Positions 43,281-52,523 of a stretch of 64,000 nt of DNA are shown piece by piece. Below the pieces are notes generated by a model. The model did not search any database. It was not told where the DNA came from and worked only from the letters and a program-made list of their open reading frames with translations. The translations under genes and the position numbers were made by a program. Numbering within the stretch: position 1 is the first letter of the stretch; every line of letters begins with the position of its first letter. Source of the stretch: Roseivivax lentus (lineage in GTDB: Bacteria; Pseudomonadota; Alphaproteobacteria; Rhodobacterales; Rhodobacteraceae). The stretch spans positions 1-64,000 of the forward strand of contig NZ_FTOQ01000006.1 in NCBI RefSeq assembly GCF_900156805.1. Reading direction: 5' to 3'.

Positions 43281-44770
43281 AACCCGCCTTCGGCGTTCTG
43301 CCAGGGTTTCACGAGGTTGCCGAAGCGCGTGAACTGGCCCTCGAAGGACAGCTCCACCGTGCCGATGGGCCCGTGCCGCTGCTTGCCGATGATGACCTCG
43401 GCGCGTCCATGCAGGCGCTCCATCTCTTCCTGCCAGGCGGCCATCTTGTCGAGGTCGTGATCGCCCGGCTTCTCGCGCTCTTTGTAATATTCCTCGCGGA
43501 ACACGAACATCACCACGTCCGCGTCCTGTTCAATCGAGCCCGATTCCCTGAGATCCGACAGCTGCGGGCGCTTGTCCTCGCGGCTTTCCACCTGGCGGCT
43601 GAGCTGCGACAGCGCGATGACGGGGATTTCCAGCTCCTTGGCGATGGCCTTCAGGCCCATGGAGATCTCGGCGATCTCGTTCACCCGGTTCTGGTCGCCC
43701 TTGCCGGTGCCGCGCACCAGCTGCAGGTAGTCGACCATCAGCACATCGAGCCCGTGGGTGCGCTTCAGCCGCCGCGCCCGGGCCGCGAGCTGCGCGATGG
43801 GCAGGGCGGGCGTGTCGTCGATGTAAAGCGGGCAGGCCTCGAGGCTCTTCGCGGCCTCCACGAAGCGGCGGAATTCCTCTTCGGTCATGTCGCCGCGGCG
43901 GATCTGTTCGGACGGGACCTCGGCGGCCTCGGAGAGGATCCGCGCGGCCAGCTGCTCGGCCGACATCTCGAGCGAGTAGAAGCCCACGACGCCGCCCTCG
44001 ATGGCGCCCTCGGTGCCGTCCTCGCGGGTGCCGCGCTTGTAGGCCTTGGCGACGTTGTAGGCGATGTTTGTGGCCAGCGACGTCTTGCCCATGGAGGGGC
44101 GCCCGGCAAGGATCAGCAGGTCGGATTTGTGCAGCCCGCCCAGCTTCTTGTCGAGATCGACAAGGCCGGTGGAGACGCCCGAGAGCCCGCCCTCGCGCTT
44201 GTAGGCGGCATTGGCGACGTTCACCGCGCCGGTGACCGCGCGCAGGAAGGACACGAAGCCGCGCTGCGCCTGGCCCTGTTCGGCCATCTGGTAGAGCGCC
44301 TGCTCGGCCTCGATGATCTGCTCGGAGGGCTCCGAGGCCACGTCGACCTTGGCGGCCTTGGCCGAGATGTCCCGCCCCAGCGCGATGAGGTCGCGGCGCA
44401 CCGCGAGCTCGTAGATCATCTGCGCGTAATCCTTCACCGCGAAGGACGCGATCGCGGCGCCGGCGAGGCGCATCAGGTAGGCCGGGCCGCCGAGCTCCTT
44501 CAGGCCCTCATCCTCTTCCATGAAGGCCTTCAGCGTGACCGGCGAGGCGAGGTTGTTCTGCGCGATCCGGGCCGCAGCGACCTCGTAGATGCGGGCATGG
44601 ACCGGGTCGTAGAAATGCTTGGCGGAGATGATCGCGGCGACGCGGTCATAGATGTCGTTGTTGGTCAGGATCGCGCCCAGAAGCTGCTGCTCGGCCTCGA
44701 TGGAATGGGGCATGGTGTCGGGCGACTGCACCTCTGCGCCCGTCGCATTGAAGGTTGTGACCTCGTTCAT
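43277..44770 (-). CDS. dnaB: replicative DNA helicase
   Basis: DnaB unwinds DNA at the replication fork. The 497-residue protein has the N-terminal DnaG-binding domain (SIEAEQQLLGAILTNNDIYDRVAAII), then the RecA-like domain with Walker A GRPSMGKTSLA near residue 220. It also has LDVLMVDYLQLVRGTG near residue 335 (Walker B and DnaB motif 3), LSQLSRQVESREDKRPQLSDLRESGSIEQDADVVMF, and the terminal RHGPIGTVELSFEGQFTRF. No intein is visible. ATG 44770 has a GGAG site. A DnaA-box-like nonamer lies 80 bases upstream. Confidence 0.97.
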   Translation of the reverse strand: MNEVTTFNATGAEVQSPDTMPHSIEAEQQLLGAILTNNDIYDRVAAIISAKHFYDPVHARIYEVAAARIAQNNLASPVTLKAFMEEDEGLKELGGPAYLMRLAGAAIASFAVKDYAQMIYELAVRRDLIALGRDISAKAAKVDVASEPSEQIIEAEQALYQMAEQGQAQRGFVSFLRAVTGAVNVANAAYKREGGLSGVSTGLVDLDKKLGGLHKSDLLILAGRPSMGKTSLATNIAYNVAKAYKRGTREDGTEGAIEGGVVGFYSLEMSAEQLAARILSEAAEVPSEQIRRGDMTEEEFRRFVEAAKSLEACPLYIDDTPALPIAQLAARARRLKRTHGLDVLMVDYLQLVRGTGKGDQNRVNEIAEISMGLKAIAKELEIPVIALSQLSRQVESREDKRPQLSDLRESGSIEQDADVVMFVFREEYYKEREKPGDHDLDKMAAWQEEMERLHGRAEVIIGKQRHGPIGTVELSFEGQFTRFGNLVKPWQNAEGGF

Positions 44771-44849
44771 CACCGCTCCGATTCTTTGTGTTTCCTGCTC
44801 GCGGGTCTGGTTAGGACAGGGGCATCGAGTCGCGCAAATTGTATGTTTC

Positions 44850-44858
44850 TGGGGATAA
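44850..44858 (-). promoter_or_regulatory. DnaA-box-like nonamer upstream of dnaB
   Basis: On the minus strand the sequence reads TTATCCCCA, one mismatch from the TTATCCACA DnaA box. A TACAAT -10-like sequence (44844-44839) is six bases downstream. DnaA control of dnaB is possible, but a nine-base match occurs by chance fairly often. Confidence 0.35.
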
Positions 44859-44991
44859 GTCCCGTGCGCGCCGGCCTGTCCCACATGATGGGGCAGGGTG
44901 GGCCTGCCCGTCAACATGCGGGGTCAATATCCGATGTGGAATGGCTCTGTTCAGAAAAACCGGACGGCTTGGCGCCGCCTATGCCCGAAGA

Positions 44992-45669
44992 TCAGGCACC
45001 CCGTTCGGCCTGCCAGGCGCGCGGGTCGTTGAGGAAGCGCTCGACCTCCTCCAGCGTCTCCGCGTCGAAGGCTTCCCGGCGCTTGGCCTCGGCCAGCACG
45101 TCCCACCAGGTGCACAGGTGATGCAGCCGCACGCCATGCGCGCCCAGCGTCTCCAGCGTCTCGGGGAAGATGTCGTAATAGAAGATCACCGCCGTATGCC
45201 CGCAGACCGCCCCGGTGTCGCGGATCGCATCGACGAAGGACAGCTTGGAGCCGCCATCGGTGGTCAGGTCCTCGACCAGCAGCACCCGTTGGCCCTCGCT
45301 CATCGCGCCCTCGATCCGCGCGTTGCGGCCGTAGCCCTTGGGCTTCTTGCGCACATAGGTCATCGGCAGCGCCATCCGCTCGGCCACCAGCGCGGCGAAG
45401 GGGATGCCCGCCGTCTCGCCGCCGGCGATGTTGTCGAAAGCCTCGAGGCCCGCATCGCGCATCACCGTGACGGTCAGGAAATCCATCAGCGTGGAGCGGA
45501 TGCGCGGAAAGGAAATGAGCTTGCGGCAATCGATATAGGAGGGCGAGGGCAGGCCCGAGGCCAGCGTATAGGGCTCGCGCGTGTTGAAATTCACCGCCTG
45601 GATATCGAGCAGCATACCGGCGGTCAGGCGCGCCATCTCTTCGCGGTCGGGGTAGGTGCTGGGGATCAT
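44992..45669 (-). CDS. pyrE: orotate phosphoribosyltransferase
   Basis: PyrE joins orotate to PRPP, the fifth step of pyrimidine synthesis. The 225-residue sequence shows [21 protein letters not shown] near residue 38, [17 protein letters not shown] with the active-site loop near residue 105, and the PRPP-binding [15 protein letters not shown] near residue 130. It follows pyrC on the same strand with a gap of about 125 bases that holds a GAAAGC/GCTTTC stem. This is the longer, alphaproteobacterial form of the enzyme. Confidence 0.95.
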   Translation of the reverse strand: MIPSTYPDREEMARLTAGMLLDIQAVNFNTREPYTLASGLPSPSYIDCRKLISFPRIRSTLMDFLTVTVMRDAGLEAFDNIAGGETAGIPFAALVAERMALPMTYVRKKPKGYGRNARIEGAMSEGQRVLLVEDLTTDGGSKLSFVDAIRDTGAVCGHTAVIFYYDIFPETLETLGAHGVRLHHLCTWWDVLAEAKRREAFDAETLEEVERFLNDPRAWQAERGA

Positions 45670-45795
45670 CGGGGGGCCTTTCCTGTCGCGCTGTCCGGGC
45701 TTCGGTTACCCCGAAAGCGGCGCGGGGGGAAGGGCGGGCGTTGCGGTCCCGGCCCGCCGCCGGCGCTTTCCGGACAGCGTGCGCGCGGGACCTGC

Positions 45796-46830
45796 CTAGC
45801 CCACCCGCCAATGCAGCGGAAAATCCGGATCGAACACCGTGACCGGCCCGTCGCCGGTCTCGATCTTCTCGGGATAGGCCACCGGATCGCCCTTTTGCAG
45901 CGTGATCCGCGCCTCGTTGGGCTCCAGCCCGTAAAAGGCAGGCCCGTTCAGCGACGCGAAGGCCTCGAGCTTGTCGAGCGCTCCGTCCTGTTCGAACACT
46001 TCCGCCAGCACCGACATGGTGTTGGTCGCGGTGAAACAGCCCGCGCAGCCGCAGCCCGTCTCCTTCGCGGCATCCACATGCGGCGCGGAATCGGTGCCGA
46101 GGAAGAAAGACGCCTCGCCGCTCGTCGCCGCCGCGCGCAGCGCCAGCCGGTGGATTTCGCGCTTGGCGACCGGCAGGCAGTAGTAATGCGGCCGGATGCC
46201 GCCCACGAGCAGGTTGTTGCGGTTGATGACGAGGTGATGCGTGGTGATCGTGGCGCCCAGATCGGCGCCGCCCGCGCGCGCATATTCGACGCCCTCGCGG
46301 GTGGTGATATGCTCCATCACCACGCGCAGACCCGGCGTCGCCTGCCGCACCGGGTCGAGCACGCGTTCGATGAAGACCTTCTCGCGGTCGAAGATGTCGA
46401 TCTCGGAATCGGTCACCTCGCCATGCACGCAAAGCGGCAGGCCGATCTCGGCCATCCGCTCCAGCACCGGGCGGACCTTGTCGAAATCCCGCACACCCGA
46501 GGCGGAGTTCGTGGTCGCCCCGGCAGGATACAGCTTCACCGCGCGCACGAGCCCGTCCGCATGGGCCTGCGCCACGTCATCCGCATCGGTCTCTTCGGTC
46601 AGGTAAAGCGTCATCAAGGGCTCGAACGCGGCCCCCTCGGGCAGGGCGTCGAGGATCCGCGCCCGGTAGGCGGCGGCATCGCGCCCCGTGACCACCGGGG
46701 GCACGAGGTTCGGCATGATGATCGCACGGGCGAAATGCCGGGCGGTTTCGGGCAGGACGGCCTTCAGCATCGCGCCGTCGCGCAGATGCAGGTGCCAGTC
46801 GTCGGGGCGGCGCAGGGTCAAGCTTTCCAT
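45796..46830 (-). CDS. pyrC: dihydroorotase
   Basis: PyrC cyclises carbamoyl aspartate to dihydroorotate. The 344-residue protein is the type II (E. coli-like) enzyme: [10 protein letters not shown] gives the H-x-H zinc ligands near residue 12, the carbamylated Lys is in [18 protein letters not shown] near residue 100, and CVHGEV and [14 protein letters not shown] supply further ligands, followed by [16 protein letters not shown]. The ATG at 46830 ([15 protein letters not shown]) is the family start. It is divergent from a small membrane-protein gene. Confidence 0.96.
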   Translation of the reverse strand: MESLTLRRPDDWHLHLRDGAMLKAVLPETARHFARAIIMPNLVPPVVTGRDAAAYRARILDALPEGAAFEPLMTLYLTEETDADDVAQAHADGLVRAVKLYPAGATTNSASGVRDFDKVRPVLERMAEIGLPLCVHGEVTDSEIDIFDREKVFIERVLDPVRQATPGLRVVMEHITTREGVEYARAGGADLGATITTHHLVINRNNLLVGGIRPHYYCLPVAKREIHRLALRAAATSGEASFFLGTDSAPHVDAAKETGCGCAGCFTATNTMSVLAEVFEQDGALDKLEAFASLNGPAFYGLEPNEARITLQKGDPVAYPEKIETGDGPVTVFDPDFPLHWRVG

Positions 46831-46995
46831 GCCGACCCCGGTAGCATGACCGCCGCGCCCGCGCCAGAGAGTGCCGCGCCGGGGCCCTTGGGCGGCCGCG
46901 CGGTGCTGCGCATGATTGAGCCCGACATTGAGCCCGACGGCGGGATCGGGCAGGAAGAGACATACGAACCCCTTCGCACGAAACGGAACGCGATC

Positions 46996-47271
46996 ATGCT
47001 CCTCACCTTCTTCGTGGCGATCTGCGCGGGCGCGGCGGTGATGTCGTTGCAGCCGCGCGTGACCGAACTGCTGTGGCAATGGCTCGGAGAGCGGCATCTG
47101 CCCGACGAGGCGGGCCGCCGGGTCATCTCCTTCGCGATCGCGCTGGCCATCGCCGTGGCGATCCTCTGGCTGCTCAATGTCCGGGCCAGCCCGATGGCGC
47201 TTCTGGCGGGCGGGCTGGTGGGCCATTTCCAGCAGCCATTGCGCGAGATCATCCTCGCGCGCCGGAAGTAA
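46996..47271 (+). CDS. small two-helix membrane protein
   Basis: The 91-residue protein has two or three hydrophobic helices ([31 protein letters not shown], then [20 protein letters not shown] and [13 protein letters not shown]). It is transcribed away from pyrC and towards the next operon, ending nine bases before the stop of the convergent gene at 47281. An upstream start at 46914 in the same frame is possible but adds a charged, unstructured tail. I do not recognise a family. Confidence 0.65.
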   Translation: MLLTFFVAICAGAAVMSLQPRVTELLWQWLGERHLPDEAGRRVISFAIALAIAVAILWLLNVRASPMALLAGGLVGHFQQPLREIILARRK

Positions 47272-47280
47272 CGCCGGGGG

Positions 47281-48282
47281 CTATTCCGCGGCGGTCTGGC
47301 CGTCGGGGCCGATATCGGCTGCGTCCTCCGCCGCGTGCCCGGCCTCGGCTTCCGCCTCTGCCGTCTCGATCCGGCGCAGGGCACGCAGGCGCCGGCGGAA
47401 GCGCGGCGCGCTCTTGCGGCTGGCCACGTTGGCGCAGAGAAGCCGCGTCAACTCCAGCCGCTCATCGGCCTCGACCCGGGCCAGTAGGCGGCGCAGATAG
47501 GGGCCGTAGTCGCGCCGGGCCCGCATCATCCGCGCGAAGGACAGCGCGTCGAGCGTGCCGTCCGCGGCCTGTCGCAGCACCGGGCCCAGAAGCTCCATGT
47601 CGATGAGCGCGGTCTGCAGCGTCGCGCCCATGAACGGCATCGGCAGGCGCGTCACGCCCTCCCGGTGAAACAGCGCCGCATGCATGGCATCGAGCGTCTC
47701 GCGCGGATCGACCAGCACATAGGCCCGGAGTGCGGCATCCAGCATGTCGGGCGCGTAGCCGTAGCGGTCGGTGAAATCCATCCGCCGGTACTCGGTGAAG
47801 CGCTCGTCCCAGTTCGTCAGCCGCGGATCGAGCGTTGCCTGCGGTTGCGCCGCGACCACCACGGCGCCCGGCGCGCTGACCGAGAACGCCGCTGCCGCGT
47901 AGCCGCAGGGGCCCGCGCCGTAGAACACCACCCGGTCGAAATCGTCGAAGAACCCGTCATCGGTCAGCTGGTCGAAAAAGCCGAAGACCGCGCCGTCGCG
48001 AAACCAGGTGTCGTTCTTCGAGACCACCGACAGCAGCGACCAATCCTCCGCCTCGGCCACCGGCAGCGCGATGGGCCGCGCCTTTTCGTCGAGCGCGGTG
48101 ATGCCTGCGAAGCTTTCGAAACTGACCAGAAGCGTATCGCCGCGTTCGTCGAACAGCGCATGGTGGCGCGCGCCCAGCGGCTCGAAGAAGCCGGTCTCTT
48201 CGCCGATCTCCTCAAGCCGCGCGCGCCATGCGCCATAGTCGAGCTCCGAAAGCTCGATATCCCATGCGGTCTCAGTCGGCAT
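47281..48282 (-). CDS. conserved protein of unknown function downstream of the glycan operon
   Basis: This protein of about 333 residues has no signal peptide. The region VVFYGAGPCGYAAAAFSVSAPGAVVVAAQPQATLDPRLTNWD near residue 125 looks like the nucleophile elbow of an alpha/beta hydrolase, with Cys in place of Ser (G-x-G-x-C-G). C-terminal sequence from about 265 is arginine- and alanine-rich and helical. Homologues in roseobacters are sometimes called phosphoadenosine phosphosulfate reductase; I see no reductase motif. It lies about 115 bases beyond the last glycosyltransferase gene, same strand. The start at 48282 is preferred; ATGs at 48294 and 48312 are possible. Confidence 0.65.
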   Translation of the reverse strand: MPTETAWDIELSELDYGAWRARLEEIGEETGFFEPLGARHHALFDERGDTLLVSFESFAGITALDEKARPIALPVAEAEDWSLLSVVSKNDTWFRDGAVFGFFDQLTDDGFFDDFDRVVFYGAGPCGYAAAAFSVSAPGAVVVAAQPQATLDPRLTNWDERFTEYRRMDFTDRYGYAPDMLDAALRAYVLVDPRETLDAMHAALFHREGVTRLPMPFMGATLQTALIDMELLGPVLRQAADGTLDALSFARMMRARRDYGPYLRRLLARVEADERLELTRLLCANVASRKSAPRFRRRLRALRRIETAEAEAEAGHAAEDAADIGPDGQTAAE

Positions 48283-48396
48283 GATGCCACCCATAATCGA
48301 ATCCCGGCGCAAGGATACGCGCCGTGTCTTGGAAACAATGCCCTCTCATTTTGACGAAAATGCGCCTGATGCGCGGAAATTCAAAGGGGGTCGCGG

Positions 48397-49446
48397 TCAC
48401 GTGTCGGCGGATTGCGCCGCCCGGAGCCCGTAGGACTTGAGAAATTGCGCGGCATCTTGGTCCAGCGGGCGCGATCCGGGCGTGGTCATCAGCCGCCCCA
48501 TCAGCGCGCGGTAGGGCTCCTCCAGCATCAGCGAATCGAACCGCGCGCGGCGCCACGCGACCGCGTCGTCATGCAGCGCGGCCAGCGTCGGATCGGCCGC
48601 GAAGGCCGCCCTGTGCACCGCCGCCCGCGCCGTGAGCGGCGCGATGCTGCGGTCCTCCTCGATGTTGAAGTTCCGCTCCACCCAGTAATCCAGCCCCAAC
48701 AAGTGATCGGAATGCACCGCCCGTCCGCGCGCGGCCTTCAACACGTATTCCTCCATCGAGCCCAGGGGATAATGGTTGAGCTGCGCCATCGCGCCATTGT
48801 CCTGCCCGAAATTCGAAAAGATGCGCCGGGTGCGGAATTGCGCGTCGAGTTCGCGCCCCGACCCGTCGAACCAGCGCGCCGCCTCGGCCCGCGCCGGGCG
48901 CGGATCGCGGGGGCGGTGCACGCCGGGTTTCCGGTAGGTGCCGTCGTTGCGGTAGAGCGTCTTGAACATCGCCGCGCGCCACGGCCAATGCATGACCTGC
49001 GGCGCGGCGCGGGTGAAGCGCTCGGGCACCGGCGCGGGATCGTAGCGCACCTGTCCGCCGCAGCCGAACAGCCGCCAGGTCAGGGTGATCGCCTGTGCCT
49101 CGGGCAGGGCCGCGATCAGCGCGGGCAGCGTCCGGTCGCCCACATGCACGTTGACGAACTCGTCCACATCGAGCGGCAAAATCCAGTCCGCCGCCCTGGT
49201 GACGGGCTGTTTCGCGGCATCCTTCAGCGCGGTGAACTGGATGCCGCCCTTGTCGTAGGGGCCGGGATTGGGCCGATGCGTGACGTGCCCCAATGCCGCC
49301 ATCCGGTCGAGCATCGCATCGGTGCCGTCTTCGCAATCGTTCGAATAGGCCAGCACATGGCCGATCCCCGCCGCCTGCGCATGCGCCAGCCAGTCGAGCA
49401 GATAGGCCGCTTCGTTTCGGACGCAGAGGATCGCAAGGATATTCAA
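48397..49446 (-). CDS. family 2 glycosyltransferase
   Basis: The 349-residue protein has the GT-A fold N-terminus ILCVRNEAAYLLDWLAHAQAAGIGHVLAYSNDCEDGTDAML and the nucleotide-sugar DxD motif in LPLDVDEFVNV near residue 93. Later blocks (WRLFGCGG, FKTLYRN, LNHYPLGSMEEYVLKAARGRAVHSDH) match the other two transferases in this operon, at 50.1-51.2 and 53.1-54.2 kb, so the three are paralogues. It has no membrane helix. It is the last of five closely packed genes. The sugar and acceptor are unknown. Confidence 0.85.
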   Translation of the reverse strand: MNILAILCVRNEAAYLLDWLAHAQAAGIGHVLAYSNDCEDGTDAMLDRMAALGHVTHRPNPGPYDKGGIQFTALKDAAKQPVTRAADWILPLDVDEFVNVHVGDRTLPALIAALPEAQAITLTWRLFGCGGQVRYDPAPVPERFTRAAPQVMHWPWRAAMFKTLYRNDGTYRKPGVHRPRDPRPARAEAARWFDGSGRELDAQFRTRRIFSNFGQDNGAMAQLNHYPLGSMEEYVLKAARGRAVHSDHLLGLDYWVERNFNIEEDRSIAPLTARAAVHRAAFAADPTLAALHDDAVAWRRARFDSLMLEEPYRALMGRLMTTPGSRPLDQDAAQFLKSYGLRAAQSADT

Positions 49447-49450
49447 CGCC

Positions 49451-50143
49451 CTAGAAGCCTTTCTTGAAGCAGACGACCTTGGCGTGGCTGACCTTCGGGA
49501 AATAGGTCAGACCGGCGCGGTGGAAGGCGTCGAACACCGCCTGCACGCCCGCCTGGCCGATCCATTGCGGGTGCAGTTCGACCACCGCCGCGCGCAGATG
49601 GCTCAGATCCGCCGCCGGCAGCAAGCTCGCCTCCGCGCCCTCGATATCGCAGACGAGGAAGGTGGGTTTCAGCCGCGCCGTCACCTCCTGGATATCCATC
49701 TGCGGCACCTGCACGACCTCTTCGATAGTGTCGGGATCGTCCTCGCGGCAGAGCGACGAGGCCAGGAAATCGCGCCGGATATAGAAGGGCACCGCATCGC
49801 CGCCGCCATCGGACAAGACCGCGTTCCGCGCCTCGATCTCGCTGCGGTCGTTCAGCGCGTGCACCTGGCGGATGAAGGGCAGGAGGCGCGGATTGGCCTC
49901 GTAGGTCTCGATCGCCTCGAGCGGACGGCGCCGCGCCATCAGCGTCGACATGTAGCCGATGCCCGATCCCAGCTCGAGAACCCGGTCGTCCCGGCGCAGC
50001 AGCTGGATCACGGCGCGGGTTTCCTTGTCCTCGTAACCCTCTGATTTCAGGGCGCGCTCCGTGCGCCTGTCGATGAAATCCGGGTTCCGGGGAAAGCGCA
50101 GACCGTTCGGTGTCTCGAAGGTCTCGGTCGCGGCGATATCCAT
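49451..50143 (-). CDS. FkbM family methyltransferase
   Basis: The 230-residue protein has the class I SAM-binding site DDRVLELGSGIGYMSTLMARRRPLEAIETYEANPRLLPFI near residue 55 and the FkbM hallmark PTFLVCDIEGAEASLL near residue 160, followed by AAVVELHPQWIG. FkbM enzymes put methyl groups on hydroxyls of sugars or polyketides. It sits four bases after the fusion gene and four bases before the last transferase, so it is in the same operon. Methylation of a glycan sugar is the natural inference. Confidence 0.88.
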   Translation of the reverse strand: MDIAATETFETPNGLRFPRNPDFIDRRTERALKSEGYEDKETRAVIQLLRRDDRVLELGSGIGYMSTLMARRRPLEAIETYEANPRLLPFIRQVHALNDRSEIEARNAVLSDGGGDAVPFYIRRDFLASSLCREDDPDTIEEVVQVPQMDIQEVTARLKPTFLVCDIEGAEASLLPAADLSHLRAAVVELHPQWIGQAGVQAVFDAFHRAGLTYFPKVSHAKVVCFKKGF

Positions 50144-50147
50144 CCTG

Positions 50148-52523
50148 TCAGCTCTCCATATCCAGCGCCAGCGCATAGGCGACGCGTTCGGTTTCCGTCA
50201 GCTCCAGCCGCAGCGCCTGCTGATAGAGGTCCTCGAATTCCGGCATGCCGTGCAGCTCCGCGGCCTTGGCCCGGTGCCAGGCGAGGCCCTGTTCGTGCAG
50301 GCGCTTCAGGTCGGGATCGGCCAGAAGCCGGTCGTATTCTGCGCGCAGCCGCGGCACGTTGCGCTTGATCGTGATATCGCGCGCGCCCGACCAATCCATC
50401 CGGATCCAGTAGTTCAGCCCGATGGAGCGATCCACATGCAGCGCGCGTCCGCGCTGGCGCTTGATGAGGAAGCTTTCCGCCGACCGCAGCGCATAATGAT
50501 TGAGCTGCAAAAGGTCGTAACCAATGGATTTTTTCGAAGACCGCCAACCGTTGGTCAGCGCCTCGCCGGTCATGTCCTGCCCCGATCCGTTGACCCAGCG
50601 CACGCGCGTCTCCGCACCCTCCACCAGCTTGTTCGGCCGGTGGCAGGAGATCTTCTGATAGGCGCCGATATTGCGGAACATCGTCTTGTAGCCCCAGACC
50701 GTGTGCGGCTTCGGGCAATAGCGCGGGGCGCATTGGTCGAACTGCTCGATCACGAATTCATCCGACAGGCGCGTCACCCCCGAATGCCCGAAAAGCCGCC
50801 ATGTCATCGCGACATTCGTGGCTTCGGGCACCCGCGCGAGGAAATCGTCGAGCGTGCCGTTGCCGCAGCGCACGTTGATGAACTCGTCCACGTCGATATG
50901 GATGATCCACTCGGCCTGCCGGATCACCGGCTCCTTCAGCGCGAGGTTGAGCGCGTGCTGCTGCGGCGACTTGCCTTTCCAGTCGTCGTTGTTGCGGTGG
51001 TGCACGATGCCAAGCGCATCGAGCCGATCGAGGATTTCACTCGTCCCGTCCTCGCAACCGTTTGTATAGATGAGAAAAGTATCGACGCCGATGGCCCTGT
51101 GATAGGCCACCCATTCGAGGATATAGGGCGCCTCGTTCTTCATGCAGCCGACGATGACGCGGCCCGTCTGTCCCTCGGGCAGGTGACGCTCCGGCATCTC
51201 CGGGAAGGCGGCGGCCAGCTCTTCCTCGTTGACGCGGCCAAGCTTGTTGTGCGGGGCGAAGGGCGAGTTCTTCAGCTGCGCGAATTTCTGTTTCGCCAGC
51301 GGCGGCATCACCGCCTTGGCGGCAGTGGTCAGCCCGTCTTCCGGCACCGGGCCGGTGACCGGGGCCGCGCTCGGCAGGCCGACCTCGAGTTGGGCCAGCT
51401 CCGCGGCCTTGCTTTCGCGTTCCTCCTTCGCGGCCTGGTCGATGCGCCAGCGCGCGGCCATCAGGTATTGCGTCGCGCGGAAACCCATCTCCGGATCGGC
51501 CTCTGTCCAGGGCTCCGACTGCACGGGCGGGATCAGCGGCGCGAAACCGAGGCCCGGATGCTGTTCCTGCAACACTTTCATGTCGTCCTGGAAGCGACTG
51601 GAAACGCTGAACAATGCACCTGTATTGACCGGCGGGCCGTCCCGCTTCATCTCCATCACCAGCCTGCGCCAGAGCGGGCGTCCGAGGACCGTCTCGGGCT
51701 TCTGCAAGAGCCGCAGCACCACGTCGTTGAACATTCGGGCCCGGGTCAGCCAGACCTCGGGCGGGGCCGCGGGCGGCGCCATCGCCTCGGCGCGCCCGAA
51801 GGTTGCCTCGATCCCGAACGCCGCGCGCAACGCTTCCGTCGCGCGCTCCGACCAGAGCGCGTCGGGATCGAGCCCCCAGAGCCGCGTCGCCCCGGACCCG
51901 AACGTCCCGTCCCATTCTGCGACAAACCGTTTCAGATCAAGCCAGTAGGGCGCCCCCTGCACGTCGGCGAAGACGCCCTGTTCCGGCGCCGGTGCGGGTC
52001 GCGTGGCCAGCGCCGCCTCCCACCAGCTTTCCGCGTCCACCAGACCCAATTCCTGTGACAGCGGCACCGCGCGCCCCTCGATCACCTGCGCGGCGTAGGC
52101 GCGCGTCAGCATCCGCGCTGGGTCGTCCACCTGCGCCAGCACGGTGATATCGTCCGAGATCGGCAGCAGCAGGTCGCGCAGACGGGCGCGTTCGCTTTCG
52201 GATGTCAGCGCCGATCCCAGCTGGTGACAGGACAGGATCAGCAGGTCGGGCGCGACCCGCTCCGCTTCCGCGCGCAACGCCGCGGCCACCTCGTCGCGCA
52301 GCGCCGCCTGTTTCTCCGGCAGGGTGAAACCCCGGTTGAAGCGCAGGGTATCGACCGCATCCGGGTCGCTCACCGCCATGAAAAGCCGCGTGTGGTTCTT
52401 GGCGCCGGGCGAGCGAGCATAAAGCACGCCCTTGCCCGCCAATTGCTCACGCTTGTCGTTGAAGATGCGCTGGATACGTTCGGAGGATTGCGCTTCCGGC
52501 CCGATATGCAGGACGATCCTCAC
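50148..52523 (-). CDS. two-domain protein: degenerate sulfotransferase-like domain fused to a family 2 glycosyltransferase
   Basis: The 791-residue protein starts with GTG at 52523, overlapping the sulfotransferase stop by four bases. The N-terminal region (about 1-230) begins RIVLHIGPEAQSSERIQRIF. That matches the H-I-G-x-x-K-T-G-T-T-S-I-Q start of sulfotransferase-like proteins, but the PAPS-binding K-T-G-T-T is lost. A middle region is helical. From about residue 455 a GT-A domain appears (VIVGCMKNEAPYILEWVAYHRAIG) with the DxD motif in IHIDVDEFINV near 543, then LNHYALRSAESFLIKRQRGRALHVDR. The first domain may bind but not sulfate the glycan. Function is inferred from operon context. Confidence 0.75.
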   Translation of the reverse strand: MRIVLHIGPEAQSSERIQRIFNDKREQLAGKGVLYARSPGAKNHTRLFMAVSDPDAVDTLRFNRGFTLPEKQAALRDEVAAALRAEAERVAPDLLILSCHQLGSALTSESERARLRDLLLPISDDITVLAQVDDPARMLTRAYAAQVIEGRAVPLSQELGLVDAESWWEAALATRPAPAPEQGVFADVQGAPYWLDLKRFVAEWDGTFGSGATRLWGLDPDALWSERATEALRAAFGIEATFGRAEAMAPPAAPPEVWLTRARMFNDVVLRLLQKPETVLGRPLWRRLVMEMKRDGPPVNTGALFSVSSRFQDDMKVLQEQHPGLGFAPLIPPVQSEPWTEADPEMGFRATQYLMAARWRIDQAAKEERESKAAELAQLEVGLPSAAPVTGPVPEDGLTTAAKAVMPPLAKQKFAQLKNSPFAPHNKLGRVNEEELAAAFPEMPERHLPEGQTGRVIVGCMKNEAPYILEWVAYHRAIGVDTFLIYTNGCEDGTSEILDRLDALGIVHHRNNDDWKGKSPQQHALNLALKEPVIRQAEWIIHIDVDEFINVRCGNGTLDDFLARVPEATNVAMTWRLFGHSGVTRLSDEFVIEQFDQCAPRYCPKPHTVWGYKTMFRNIGAYQKISCHRPNKLVEGAETRVRWVNGSGQDMTGEALTNGWRSSKKSIGYDLLQLNHYALRSAESFLIKRQRGRALHVDRSIGLNYWIRMDWSGARDITIKRNVPRLRAEYDRLLADPDLKRLHEQGLAWHRAKAAELHGMPEFEDLYQQALRLELTETERVAYALALDMES

